Part shown: positions 1-9,212 of the stretch, piece by piece
Layout of the letters: every line of letters starts with the position of its first letter
Numbering within the stretch: position 1 is the stretch's first letter
Assembly (NCBI RefSeq): GCF_900113045.1
Contig: NZ_FONY01000001.1
Span: forward strand, 186,001 to 250,000
DNA length: 64,000 nt
Direction of reading: 5' to 3'
Source: Thermoflexibacter ruber
Lineage (GTDB): Bacteria > Bacteroidota > Bacteroidia > Cytophagales > Thermoflexibacteraceae
Position numbers and translations under genes: made by a program
The notes under the pieces: model-generated
What the model was told of the DNA's origin: nothing
The model's input: only the letters and a program-made list of their open reading frames with translations
Databases searched by the model: none

Positions 1-2604
1 TGTCCCCTGCCTAATGGAGGGCTGTATTCTACTGATATTATCATAGAAGACAATAGCTGTGCCGTTCCCCTTTTGGATACAGTGAGAATCAACATGTTAA
101 TAGAACCTAAAAAGCAAGACCCTCCCATCATTACTACGAGTTTGGCAAAATACGATTCTTTGAAAAAGGAATACACCATAGAAATAGAACAAGGAGAACC
201 CATTAATTTTGAAGCGATTGCCAGAGATTTGCAAAACGAACAAATTAACCTGACCGTGCAAGGTTTAATAGCAGGCATGAACTTCCCTAATAGTTTATCA
301 GGAGGCTCACCCTTGCGGGGCAGTTTCTCTTGGACTCCGCCTTGTAACCTGCTCCAACCCAATGAGGACGAGAGAGAATTTGTTTTGACTTTCAACTCTA
401 CCAAAAAACCGAAATGCGAGCAGGAAATCAAAAGCACTACCACAGTGAGGATTATTGTCAAAAAGAAAAAGCAAAACAACCCTGCTGTTCTCTCTGCCAA
501 TTTAGTCTTTGACCCTGTGCGGCAGATGTATGTAGATACGGTTTTTATAGGGCAAACGACCACCTTTACCGTCAGAGGCACTGACCAAGACAAGAACGAC
601 AGTTTGGCGCTGAGTGCCAAAGGGGTAGGATTTGACATGGCAAGCGTAAGAGCCAATTTCCCTACTCGTGGAGGTATTTCTTCTGTTAGCCAAATGTTTT
701 CTTGGCAACCACCTTGCGACATTTTCCAAAATAGCAATTTGGACAGCAAGGAATTTATTTTTGACCTCAATCTCAAAGAATACAATCGCTGCAAAATTTT
801 ACTTGCCGATTCCATAGTCAAAGTAGCGATTTTAGTACAAAGAAAAGAAAACCAAAAACCCATAGTAACGCCCGAAATCCAGTACGATGCCGCCAGACAA
901 GTCTATGTGGCAGAGGCTTTTGTGGGAGATAGATTGAACTTTTTTGTCAGAGGTGATGACCCCGAGAAGGACAGCATCACCATGACTTACCAACTGCTTG
1001 GCGGAGGGAATGCGCAGGCTTTGGGCATGAGTTACCCTACGCTCTCAGGCAGACCGATTTTGCGAAATAGGTTTAATTGGCAGATTCCCTGCGATGCCCT
1101 CAAAGATACGATTAATCCGCAGGAATATACCTTACTTTTTTTAGTGAGAGATAAAGACTTTTGCGGGCAGGCGAAAACAGATACTGCCAAAGTAATCCTC
1201 ACCGTCAAACCAAGAACTACGCCTAATCGCCCTCCGAGAGTAAGTACGAACTTGCCTTTTGATGAAAAAGAAAAGGTATATGTGGATACCGTTTACATAG
1301 GTAATAGTATCAATTTCAATGTATTGGCAAGTGATGTGGACAGGGATTCGGTGGTGATAGAAGGTTTGCCCGAAGGTTTCCGCTTTTCAGATTTCCGCAT
1401 GGTATTCAGAGATACTTCGGGTATAGCACCGCTCACCGCTCCTTTCCGTTGGCGAACTACTTGCGATATGCTCAACTTGGCTTTGGGCGAGTTTCAGAAA
1501 GAATTTTTGATTACTTTTAAAACCAGAGATTTTCGTCTGTGCCAAAGAACTTTTAGGGATTCTGTCAAAGTAAAATTGGTTTTAATTTACCGTGCCGCTA
1601 ACAATCGACAGCCTAAAATCAGTACTGACCTCGTTCAAAATCCTAATACCTTTGTCTATTTCAAGGAAGTAATTGTTGGAGAAACAATTAGATTTAATCT
1701 GTTAGGAGAAGATGCCGATAGGGACAGCGTAATCATAACGGGCAAAGGAATTGGCTTCAATTTCAAAGACGTAGGTATCCAATTCAACGATACGAAGGGA
1801 GTCGCTCCGCTTGTTGTGCCTTTTACTTGGCAGACAGCCTGTGCCCTTTTACAAGGGAAATTTGATGCACCCAAAGACTTTGATATGATTTTTAGCATCA
1901 ATGACTTACGCCCTTGCAACCTCAATAAATACGATTCTATTAGGGTAAAAATTAGGATTTATCCAAGACCTAATCCCAATCCACCTAAGTTAGTTGCAGA
2001 TTTGAACTATGACCAAGCAAAGCGTGAGTACTTTGCCAGCGTAGCCCCTCGACAAAGTTTGAATTTCAGACTGACAGGAACAGACCCAGACAGGGACATC
2101 ATCAGCATTACAGGAAATGGCATTGGCTATGATTTCAAGGATTTTAATATGCAATTTACACCAGTAACAGGCACTTCTCCGCAAACCACTACCTTCAGCT
2201 GGGATACGGATTGCGATATGTTGGCAAGGCGAAGTGAGTACCCTATGCAGTTCATTGTCAAAGACCAAAACTCTTGTGGCGTGGAAAAAGCGGATACAAT
2301 TCGGGTAAGGGTCATTTTAGAGGATTTTTCCGAAGATGTCAATTTCCAACCTCCTAACGTTTTTACGCCTAATGGCGATGGGAAAAATGATACTTACACC
2401 ATTCCAAACCTGCCTCCTGATACTTGTAACGATGAGTTTGAGAAAATAGAAATCTATAATCGCTGGGGAACCTTGGTATTTAGTAGTACAGACCGCAATT
2501 TTGCATGGACTGGGGGAGATTTTCCTGCGGGAGTATATTTTTATCATTTGTTTTACAAGAAAAAAACTTTCAAAGGTACAGTAACTATGTTGAGAGGAAA
2601 TTAA
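1..2604 (+). CDS. Giant repeat protein with gliding-motility-associated (T9SS type B) C-terminal domain, 5' end cut off by the window
   Basis: The frame is open from base 1, so the true start lies outside the window; 867 codons are visible. They form six tandem units of about 120-127 residues starting near bases 121, 478, 853, 1234, 1609 and 1981. Each unit has a PP/KP...(S/T)x(N/D)L entry, a (V/I)G-(E/N/Q)x(I/L)xF strand, a D-x-D-(R/K)-D-S/I motif, an F-x-W-x3-C-x2-L motif and one later Cys, which suggests an Ig- or cadherin-like fold with one disulfide per unit. The last ~90 residues hold PPNVFTPNGDGKND and YNRWG, the hallmark of the gliding-motility-associated CTD (TIGR04131-type) that sends proteins through the type IX secretion system. 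Likely a surface or secreted adhesin-like protein; ligand unknown. Confidence 0.9.
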   Translation, partial: CPLPNGGLYSTDIIIEDNSCAVPLLDTVRINMLIEPKKQDPPIITTSLAKYDSLKKEYTIEIEQGEPINFEAIARDLQNEQINLTVQGLIAGMNFPNSLSGGSPLRGSFSWTPPCNLLQPNEDEREFVLTFNSTKKPKCEQEIKSTTTVRIIVKKKKQNNPAVLSANLVFDPVRQMYVDTVFIGQTTTFTVRGTDQDKNDSLALSAKGVGFDMASVRANFPTRGGISSVSQMFSWQPPCDIFQNSNLDSKEFIFDLNLKEYNRCKILLADSIVKVAILVQRKENQKPIVTPEIQYDAARQVYVAEAFVGDRLNFFVRGDDPEKDSITMTYQLLGGGNAQALGMSYPTLSGRPILRNRFNWQIPCDALKDTINPQEYTLLFLVRDKDFCGQAKTDTAKVILTVKPRTTPNRPPRVSTNLPFDEKEKVYVDTVYIGNSINFNVLASDVDRDSVVIEGLPEGFRFSDFRMVFRDTSGIAPLTAPFRWRTTCDMLNLALGEFQKEFLITFKTRDFRLCQRTFRDSVKVKLVLIYRAANNRQPKISTDLVQNPNTFVYFKEVIVGETIRFNLLGEDADRDSVIITGKGIGFNFKDVGIQFNDTKGVAPLVVPFTWQTACALLQGKFDAPKDFDMIFSINDLRPCNLNKYDSIRVKIRIYPRPNPNPPKLVADLNYDQAKREYFASVAPRQSLNFRLTGTDPDRDIISITGNGIGYDFKDFNMQFTPVTGTSPQTTTFSWDTDCDMLARRSEYPMQFIVKDQNSCGVEKADTIRVRVILEDFSEDVNFQPPNVFTPNGDGKNDTYTIPNLPPDTCNDEFEKIEIYNRWGTLVFSSTDRNFAWTGGDFPAGVYFYHLFYKKKTFKGTVTMLRGN

Positions 2605-2656
2605 TGTATTTTTGTTTAATCAAACAAAATCCAAGCTCAAAGTATTTTCAATCTTT

Positions 2657-5600
2657 ATGAAAAAATTTATTCTTATCTCTCTTATTTTCATCAATATAGT
2701 CCTATTGGCGGCTATCCTTTTGCCTATCATCTATGCAGATGAAATCAAGGCAAAAATTACGGAAGAAATCAATAAAAATATCAACGCCAAGGTATATTTT
2801 AAGGATTTTAGCTTAGGCATTTTTAGGGATTTCCCCAACCTAACTGCCTCTTTGGACGATTTTGGCGTAGTGAATCTTGCTCCTTTTGAGGGCGATACCT
2901 TACTTGCTGCCAAGAGTTTTGGCATGGGCATCGACTTTTGGAGTTTGTTTGGAGAACAGTTTAGGATAAATGGTATTTTGCTCAACCAACCTAAAATCAA
3001 GATTAAGGTCTTAAAAAATGGTGATGCCAACTACAATATTGCCAAAGAAACCACTGAAACAGAAGCAGATACCGCTCAGTCTTCTTTTTCTGCCAAAATT
3101 GACCATTGGCAAATCAAAGATGGCTTTTTTGTCTATGATGATGCAGTATATCAGACCTTTATGGAGATGAAAGGCTTGAATCATGAAGGAAAGGGCGACT
3201 TTGAAACGGACTTGTTTGACTTGGGCTTGAAACTGAAAATTGAGAGTTTTACTGCAAGCTACGAGAAAACTAACTATATGAATAAGAAGCAGATAGAGGT
3301 AAAAATGACTTTGGGGGCGGACATGAAAAACATGAAATTTACCTTTAAAGATAACGAATCGCGCATCAATGACTTCGTTTTCGCTTTCTATGGTTGGTTT
3401 CAAATGTTGGAGAATGGCTATGACATGGATATCAGTTTGAATGCCAAACAAACTGATTTTAGAACTTTATTGTCCTTGATACCAAGCATTTATACAGAAA
3501 ATTTCAAAAGTATCAAAACACAAGGCAAGGCAGTTTTTGAAGGCTATGTCAAGGGTATTTATAATGACAAGCGTTTCCCTATCTATAACCTTCGTTTGCA
3601 GGCTTTTGATGCGATGTTTCAGTACCCAAGCCTGCCTATGCCTGTTACCAATATCAATGTAGATATGGAAATAGACAATAAAGAGGGGGTATTGGAAAAA
3701 AATGTGGTGGACATTCGCAAGTTTAGCATGGATTTGGGGGCAAACCCTATCAGCGGAAAACTGAGAATCAAAGGCTTAACCAAATATAATCTTTCCGCAG
3801 ACGTAAAAGCAACAGTGAATTTGGCTGAAATGACGCAGGTTTTTCCGATTCAAGGGACTACCCTCAAAGGGTTGTTTGACTTGCGACTTGTAGCCAACGG
3901 GGACTATGACGAAAAGCTCAAATCTATTCCCAAAATAGACGCTCAAATGAGTTTGAAAGACGGTTATGTGAAGTCAGAAAGCTATCCTGTCCCCATAGAA
4001 AATATGAATATTCAGGCACTTGCCAAAAATGAAACAGGCAAAATGCAAGATACTTATGTGAATTTGCAGAAATCAGCTATTCTCTTGGAAGGCAAACCTT
4101 TTGAGGCGAAAGGTACGTTTAAAAATTTTGATGATTTGGAATACGACTTGACTGCTAATGGAGAAATAGATTTAGAAAAAATTACTAAAGTCTTTCCATT
4201 AGAAAATATGACTGTCAAAGGCAATATCAAAGCAGACTTGGCAACCAAAGGCAAACTCTCTGATGCTCAGGCACAACGCTATGATAAACTGCCTACAAGC
4301 GGAAAAATGGAAATCAAAAATTTGGTTTATACCAGCCCTTCCGTAGCCCAACCTGTTAAAATAGATGAGGGCGTCATGACTTTTACCCCACAAAAAATTA
4401 TCTTGGAAAAATACAAAGGCTACATGGGCAAAAGTGATGTGAGCATGACAGGAGAACTTAGCAACTACATTGCTTTTATTTTGAAAAAAGACGGTATTCT
4501 CAAAGGAAATTTGAACCTTACTTCCCAAAAATTAGATGCCAATGAGTGGATAAGCGATGAAAGCAAACCTGATACAGCCCAGTCGCCTCCTTTGGAAGTC
4601 ATAGAAGTTCCTAAAAACATAGACTTTACTTTTAATGCCAATGTGGGAGAAATCCTATATTCCAGCTACAAAATGACAGACAATAAGGGTTTAGTTACCG
4701 TGAAAGATGGCATATTAAAATTGGATAATTTCAATTTCTCCATGCTTGGTGGCAAATTCATGACCAGAGGGACTTATGACCCTCGCAACTTGGCACACCC
4801 ACTTTTTGATTTTGGCTTCGCTATCAAGGACTTAGGTATCCCTAATGCCTTTGCTAATTTTACTACGGTCAAGACTTTTGCTCCTATCGCCAATGGTGCG
4901 TCGGGCTTTTTTTCCACCGATTTGAACCTCAAAGGCGAGTTAAAAAACGACCTCATGCCCAATTTGGCTACTCTCACAGGCTCAGGACTAATACAAATAG
5001 CAGAGTTAGGACTAAAACAATCGGGATTGTTAGAAAAAATAGGTCAGTTTACTAAACTCAATAATTTGGCTGGGCAAGTTAAAGACTTACTTTTGAAAGC
5101 CCAGTTTGTCAATGGGAAAATGTTTGTCGACCCTTTTGATGTCAAACTCAATGATTACAAGGCAAATATCGCAGGAAGCATTGGCTTTGATGGAGCGATA
5201 GACTACTTCCTCAAATTGGACGTACCTAAAAACCAGATGGCGGCAGAACTCAGCCAAAAGTTAGACGCAATCACAGGGGGTACTCAGTCGCAAAACCAAA
5301 CCGTACAAGTAAACCTAAGAATTTCAGGAACTTACAATAATCCGCAGTTCAAGTTGGAAAAAGGTGGCACAGCAGAAGCTATCAAACAAGAGATAGCTCA
5401 AAAGATAGCCCAAGAAAAAGAAGTAGCCAAAGAAGTAGCAAGGGAAACAGTGAGAGATGTTGCCAAAGATGCTTTTAATCAGTTGCTTACAGGGGGAAAT
5501 AGGAATGACAGCACTGCATTAGGCGACAGCACCAAGAAAAGCGGTACAGTCCTCCAAAACATAGGCGAAACTTCCAAAGACAAGGTAAAAGATGCAGCAA

Positions 5601-5671
5601 ACAAGCTACTCAACCGCTTTGGCATAGGCAAGAAAAAAGAGGAAGTAAAGGCGGATTCGGTGAAGAATTAA
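2657..5671 (+). CDS. AsmA-like family protein
   Basis: 1004-residue protein. I chose the ATG at 2657 (MKKFILISL) over the in-frame TTG at 2612 because it places the single N-terminal membrane anchor (about residues 4-22) at the start. After the anchor comes the AsmA-type N-terminus (Ixxxxxxxx-NAKVYFKDFSLGIF-RDFP), then long repeated beta-strand segments with 'GxxxxLTAxGExDLxxI' motifs as in AsmA/TamB-type proteins, which bridge the envelope and are linked to outer-membrane lipid balance. The tail (about 880-930) is a charged helix rich in A, K and E. It starts 52 bases after the upstream repeat protein. Function by family only. Confidence 0.8.
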   Translation: MKKFILISLIFINIVLLAAILLPIIYADEIKAKITEEINKNINAKVYFKDFSLGIFRDFPNLTASLDDFGVVNLAPFEGDTLLAAKSFGMGIDFWSLFGEQFRINGILLNQPKIKIKVLKNGDANYNIAKETTETEADTAQSSFSAKIDHWQIKDGFFVYDDAVYQTFMEMKGLNHEGKGDFETDLFDLGLKLKIESFTASYEKTNYMNKKQIEVKMTLGADMKNMKFTFKDNESRINDFVFAFYGWFQMLENGYDMDISLNAKQTDFRTLLSLIPSIYTENFKSIKTQGKAVFEGYVKGIYNDKRFPIYNLRLQAFDAMFQYPSLPMPVTNINVDMEIDNKEGVLEKNVVDIRKFSMDLGANPISGKLRIKGLTKYNLSADVKATVNLAEMTQVFPIQGTTLKGLFDLRLVANGDYDEKLKSIPKIDAQMSLKDGYVKSESYPVPIENMNIQALAKNETGKMQDTYVNLQKSAILLEGKPFEAKGTFKNFDDLEYDLTANGEIDLEKITKVFPLENMTVKGNIKADLATKGKLSDAQAQRYDKLPTSGKMEIKNLVYTSPSVAQPVKIDEGVMTFTPQKIILEKYKGYMGKSDVSMTGELSNYIAFILKKDGILKGNLNLTSQKLDANEWISDESKPDTAQSPPLEVIEVPKNIDFTFNANVGEILYSSYKMTDNKGLVTVKDGILKLDNFNFSMLGGKFMTRGTYDPRNLAHPLFDFGFAIKDLGIPNAFANFTTVKTFAPIANGASGFFSTDLNLKGELKNDLMPNLATLTGSGLIQIAELGLKQSGLLEKIGQFTKLNNLAGQVKDLLLKAQFVNGKMFVDPFDVKLNDYKANIAGSIGFDGAIDYFLKLDVPKNQMAAELSQKLDAITGGTQSQNQTVQVNLRISGTYNNPQFKLEKGGTAEAIKQEIAQKIAQEKEVAKEVARETVRDVAKDAFNQLLTGGNRNDSTALGDSTKKSGTVLQNIGETSKDKVKDAANKLLNRFGIGKKKEEVKADSVKN

Positions 5672-5766
5672 GGGTGAATGAAGAAATGATACTTATTCAG
5701 AAAACTTGGTTTGGAGAAGCAAGTAGAAGTTTTGGGGCAACTGCCAGCTACTTTCATTTTTTTTCT

Positions 5767-5774
5767 TATATTTG
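5767..5774 (+). promoter_or_regulatory. Bacteroidota -7 box (TATATTTG)
   Basis: TATATTTG fits the TAnnTTTG box of the Bacteroidota primary sigma factor and lies 21 bases before the ATG of the Uma2-like gene. No good -33 TTG at the right spacing was seen. Confidence 0.5.
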
Positions 5775-5795
5775 CTTACCAAAAATAAGGAATTT

Positions 5796-6377
5796 ATGGC
5801 TATCATCATAGAAACACGTAGCTTTGAAAAGTTCACAGATGAAGAACTCTATGCTTTTTGCATGGCAAACAAAGACTTGCGTATAGAAAGAAACTCAAAA
5901 GGACAGTTAGAAATTATGCCACCCACAGGATTAGAAACAAGTTTTCACAATAACGAGCTTGGTAGAAGGCTTGGTAATTGGAACTATGAAAAGAAATTAG
6001 GCTTTGTAAGCGAATCTAATGGGGGCTATATTCTTGCTAATGGAGCGATGCGTGTACCTGACATCGCTTGGATAAGCAAAGAAAGGTGGGCTACAGTACC
6101 TACTGAAGACCGAAAGAAGTTTGCCCATGTCTGTCCTGATTTTGTGATAGAGTTGCTTTCAGAATCAGATAGCTTGAAAGAGGCAAAGGAAAAAATGGAG
6201 GAATGGCGAGCAAATGGTTGTCGCTTAGGCTGGCTCATCAATACGAAAGACAGAAATGTATTTATTTACAGGGAAAACGGCGAAATTATTATCCAATCTT
6301 TTGAGCAAAAACTTTCAGGAGAGGGAGTATTGGTAGATTTTGAATTGGATTTAAAAGAGATTTTTACCACACAATAA
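5796..6377 (+). CDS. Uma2 family (DUF820) PD-(D/E)XK nuclease-like protein
   Basis: 193 residues from the ATG at 5796; the TTG at 5772 would put the start inside the promoter box. The protein shows the Uma2 pattern: 'MRVPDIAWIS' with the catalytic-type Asp, 'PDFVIELLSESD' with the Glu, and 'KEAKEKMEEW' with the Lys, followed by 'GCRLGWLINTKDRNVFIY'. These residues match a PD-(D/E)XK nuclease core. Uma2 genes are multi-copy in Cyanobacteria and some Cytophagales and their role is not settled. A second copy lies at 30355. Expressed alone from its own promoter. Confidence 0.85.
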   Translation: MAIIIETRSFEKFTDEELYAFCMANKDLRIERNSKGQLEIMPPTGLETSFHNNELGRRLGNWNYEKKLGFVSESNGGYILANGAMRVPDIAWISKERWATVPTEDRKKFAHVCPDFVIELLSESDSLKEAKEKMEEWRANGCRLGWLINTKDRNVFIYRENGEIIIQSFEQKLSGEGVLVDFELDLKEIFTTQ

Positions 6378-6509
6378 GCCAAGCGGTTTAGGAAAGCCAA
6401 GCGAAAGTTTCCACTGCTTCCGAACTTTTAAGGTTTTGAAAAAACTTTTCATGTTTGGTTATAATGAACCTCAACGCAATTTATTTTTTGTAAAATATTA
6501 CTTGACGTT

Positions 6510-7514
6510 TTACTTATATTTGTTTACAAACTCTACGACCTTCTGATTAAAAAGCGTTTTTTCTTCAATGTATGGACTATGTGCCGAGTTTTCAAAAATG
6601 AAAATGGATTTATCTGATGTGGGTGTTCCTATATGGATAAAGGCATCATCTGAGAGTTCTACTGGAATGGCTCCATCGTGCCTACCCCACAATATCAAAG
6701 AGGGAATCTTAATCTTAGCAAGATTAATGTAGGGTTGTAAAAAACTTTCAAGGGACTGTTGGTGAATGTAATGATTATTTGATAGAAAATCAAAACCGGT
6801 TGAGCACGAAAAAAATATATTGTTCAGATTGGCATAATTATATGTTTTGCTGTACCAATAACCGCCACACTTCTGAACATACTTAGCATGTTGGTCGGTA
6901 TGAGGATAATGCAATAAATCGTTGGTGGTCTTAGAAGCATAAAAATCTAAGACTGATTGCCAGTCAGAGTTGGGGTTTTGCTGGATTTGTTGTCTGGCAT
7001 AATTTATCACAAATTGGCTTGATTTAGAAAAACTTAGCGGAACATTATGCAGCCCATCTATCTCAACCCAACCTTTTATGTTATTAAAATTCTTATCAGA
7101 GGCATAGGTCAAATAAGAAACTCCCAAGCCCCCACCCCAGCTATGCCCCATCAAGAATATTTTGGGCTGATGGTATAAATGATTCAAAAGTGCAAAAACT
7201 TTGTCAATATCTTGGTGATACTGGGGTATATTGATGCTATTTTTAGGGGCATTTCCTTGTGAAATTCCAGAGCCTCTCTGCTCCCAATACACTACAGCAT
7301 ACTTGCTTTCAATATCACTGAAAAATCCCCCAAACTCATCATAAAATGCACTTGCCCCAGGACCTCCGTGAAGGAACAAAATGAAAACTCCCGAGTTTAC
7401 ATTTCCTTTTACGTATAATGGCATATCCGAACCATTACTTCGCAGCATAAATCTATCTTGATTGCAACTTTGCATACAAAAAAGTAACGCAAAGCCAATT
7501 ATTGCTTTTTTCAT
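6510..7514 (-). CDS. Secreted alpha/beta hydrolase lipoprotein (proline iminopeptidase-like)
   Basis: 334 residues. The N-terminus is a lipoprotein signal ending in a lipobox-like MQSC (Cys17). The hydrolase core shows the oxyanion segment 'LHGGPGAS', the nucleophile elbow 'GHSWGG', the acid in 'WGRHDGAIP' and the base in 'ENSAHSPY', so all three catalytic residues are present. HGGPG plus 'YWEQRGSG' is typical of the S33 proline iminopeptidase branch, but substrate cannot be read from sequence. It overlaps the upstream gene by 4 bases (ATGA), so the two are translationally coupled. Confidence 0.8.
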   Translation of the reverse strand: MKKAIIGFALLFCMQSCNQDRFMLRSNGSDMPLYVKGNVNSGVFILFLHGGPGASAFYDEFGGFFSDIESKYAVVYWEQRGSGISQGNAPKNSINIPQYHQDIDKVFALLNHLYHQPKIFLMGHSWGGGLGVSYLTYASDKNFNNIKGWVEIDGLHNVPLSFSKSSQFVINYARQQIQQNPNSDWQSVLDFYASKTTNDLLHYPHTDQHAKYVQKCGGYWYSKTYNYANLNNIFFSCSTGFDFLSNNHYIHQQSLESFLQPYINLAKIKIPSLILWGRHDGAIPVELSDDAFIHIGTPTSDKSIFIFENSAHSPYIEEKTLFNQKVVEFVNKYK

Positions 7515-8089
7515 CTTTTTAGATTAAGCGTTAAGCCCGACTGTATGTAAGGGTTGATTAGAAATTTAGTATTAAAAGGATACATATAGTATGCCCCTAA
7601 GTTCAGATACCAAGATGTTATTTTACTTTTTCTATTCCAGTAGTATTTACCAAATCCTAAGGCATAATTTGGAGCGAAATAGTTTGCACCTGCCAGCGGA
7701 ATGTGCTTCACTTGTCCTTTGTTATCTACTTCAAAAACTTTTGTGTCATAAAATGTTCTTAGGTATCCAAGCCCAACGACAAGTTCTAAGTAGATTCCTT
7801 TTTTAAAAACCAACTGATAAGCCATTTCACTACTAAATAACAAGCCTAAGTGGTTGTTTTTGTGATAGTAGAGGGTAAATTTATTTTTTGATAAAAACCG
7901 TGAGTGTAACTTTAAATGTAAGGTATCGATTTTATTTGTTTTATGAAAACGATAGTTTACCCCCAAAGAAATACCCGCATGGGTAAGATTTCTTCCAAAG
8001 TATGATATATCATACATAGGTTTGTTTTCCTGCCCAAAACAAATCAATGGACATAAAACAATAAGGAAAAGATAAACTGCTCTTGTCAT
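7511..8089 (-). CDS. Secreted, possibly outer-membrane beta-barrel-like protein of unknown function
   Basis: 192 residues starting at the ATG at 8089, which puts a clean signal peptide (MTRAVYLFLIVLCPLICFGQ) at the N-terminus; the longer TTG start is less likely. The mature part alternates aromatic and polar residues in short strands (SLGVNYRFHK, YALGFGKYYW, YLNLGAYYMYPF), as in small outer-membrane barrels. No known family recognised. Last four bases overlap the downstream hydrolase; it lies 64 bases after the membrane protein linked to the sigma factor, so it may belong to the same operon. Confidence 0.6.
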   Translation of the reverse strand: MTRAVYLFLIVLCPLICFGQENKPMYDISYFGRNLTHAGISLGVNYRFHKTNKIDTLHLKLHSRFLSKNKFTLYYHKNNHLGLLFSSEMAYQLVFKKGIYLELVVGLGYLRTFYDTKVFEVDNKGQVKHIPLAGANYFAPNYALGFGKYYWNRKSKITSWYLNLGAYYMYPFNTKFLINPYIQSGLTLNLKR

Positions 8090-8153
8090 GACCGTGCCTT
8101 TAAAAAAAATAGTCAATCAATAGAAAAGACTTGGCAAAGGCGGGGTTACAGCC

Positions 8154-8750
8154 CTATTGATTCCCTGCAATTTGTTGGTTTAGCCTCTCAAACTTACTAA
8201 TAATTTCATTTAATTTATGCTGTTGTTTTTTAATTTGTTTAGGTCTGAAATAAAACCAATTGAATAAAATCCAAAGTACTGTGAGTCCGTACACTGCCAA
8301 AGCCCAAGCGATACTCATTTTGCTTGCATATTCGTACATATACAAAGCGATACCTAATGACAACAAGACGAAATAAGAGTTCAATATGGTGGTTTGCATA
8401 AATTGTTGTTTTTTCTTTATGGCTAATAATGCTTCTAAGTATTCTTTATTGCTTATTTCTGTGGTAGTTATATTAAAAACAGGCTTGTTTTTGTTGTTGG
8501 CAAACATATAAATTGCCATCGCCAAAACTATCAATACAATTCCTATTTTGGTAGTAAGCATCGCAGGCTGATAGTACACCCAAATAAAAATAATGAATGC
8601 GGAAGTTGCCACTAATAATATGTTCGAGAATATTATTTTTCTAATATTTTCTTTCTTAAACGCCTCCATTTTTAATAGCAATTCTTCTTTGTCGGGTTCT
8701 GCTACTTTTTGCTTTGCCCACAAGTCCTTGAAGTTTATATCGTTGTCCAT
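8154..8750 (-). CDS. Membrane protein coupled to an ECF sigma factor (possible anti-sigma or sensor)
   Basis: 198 residues with a ~38-residue charged N-terminus (MDNDINFKDLWAKQKV), four predicted membrane helices in two pairs (about 41-60, 64-82, 115-132, 138-158) and a basic C-terminus. The start overlaps the end of the sigma gene by 16 bases, so the two are made together. In Bacteroidota a gene in this position is often the anti-sigma factor, but the usual zinc-binding HxxxC motif is absent. The anti-sigma role is therefore inferred from position only. Confidence 0.6.
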   Translation of the reverse strand: MDNDINFKDLWAKQKVAEPDKEELLLKMEAFKKENIRKIIFSNILLVATSAFIIFIWVYYQPAMLTTKIGIVLIVLAMAIYMFANNKNKPVFNITTTEISNKEYLEALLAIKKKQQFMQTTILNSYFVLLSLGIALYMYEYASKMSIAWALAVYGLTVLWILFNWFYFRPKQIKKQQHKLNEIISKFERLNQQIAGNQ

Positions 8751-9211
8751 ATTTCTTTTAATTTTTGTGCTAACTTTTCTTTGATTCTATGTATTTTCAC
8801 TCTAACGTTACCTTCTGAAAGCCCAACAATTTGGGCTATCTCAGCCTGTTTTACGTCTTCCAATTCTAATGAAATAATAATACGCTCTATCTCAGGAAGT
8901 TCGGAGATACATTGGTATAAAAACTGAATATGCGATTCCATACTTTCGCTATTATCTTCCTGTAAATGAGTAGGTAATTTCACTTTTTGTGTGCGATTTT
9001 GTTTTTCTATTTGTCGCAAACAATTATTGCTTGCTATTCTAAAAATCCAAGTACCTATGGCAGATTCATTTCTAAAATGGGGCAGCTGTTGCCACACAAT
9101 AACAAAGGTGTCTTGTGTTAAATCTTTCGCCAAGTCAAAGTCGTTTACATAGCCCATGCACAAGCGAAATATTTTCTGCCAATAGGTACTATAAATATGG
9201 TCGAAATTCAT
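8735..9211 (-). CDS. ECF-type RNA polymerase sigma factor
   Basis: 158 residues. Region 2 is visible as 'DLAKDLTQDTFVIVWQQLPHF' and 'GTWIFRIASNNCLR', and region 4 as 'LPEIERIIISLELEDVKQAEIAQIVGLSEGNVRVKIHRIKEKL' (given here as spaced motifs: LPEIERIIIS, AEIAQIVGLS, GNVRVKIHR). This is the standard two-domain layout of sigma-70 ECF factors. One base separates it from the upstream hydrolase gene and it overlaps the next gene by 16 bases, so it sits in the middle of a tight minus-strand operon. It probably controls envelope-related genes, perhaps its own operon. Confidence 0.9.
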   Translation of the reverse strand: MNFDHIYSTYWQKIFRLCMGYVNDFDLAKDLTQDTFVIVWQQLPHFRNESAIGTWIFRIASNNCLRQIEKQNRTQKVKLPTHLQEDNSESMESHIQFLYQCISELPEIERIIISLELEDVKQAEIAQIVGLSEGNVRVKIHRIKEKLAQKLKEIWTTI

Positions 9212-9212
9212 C

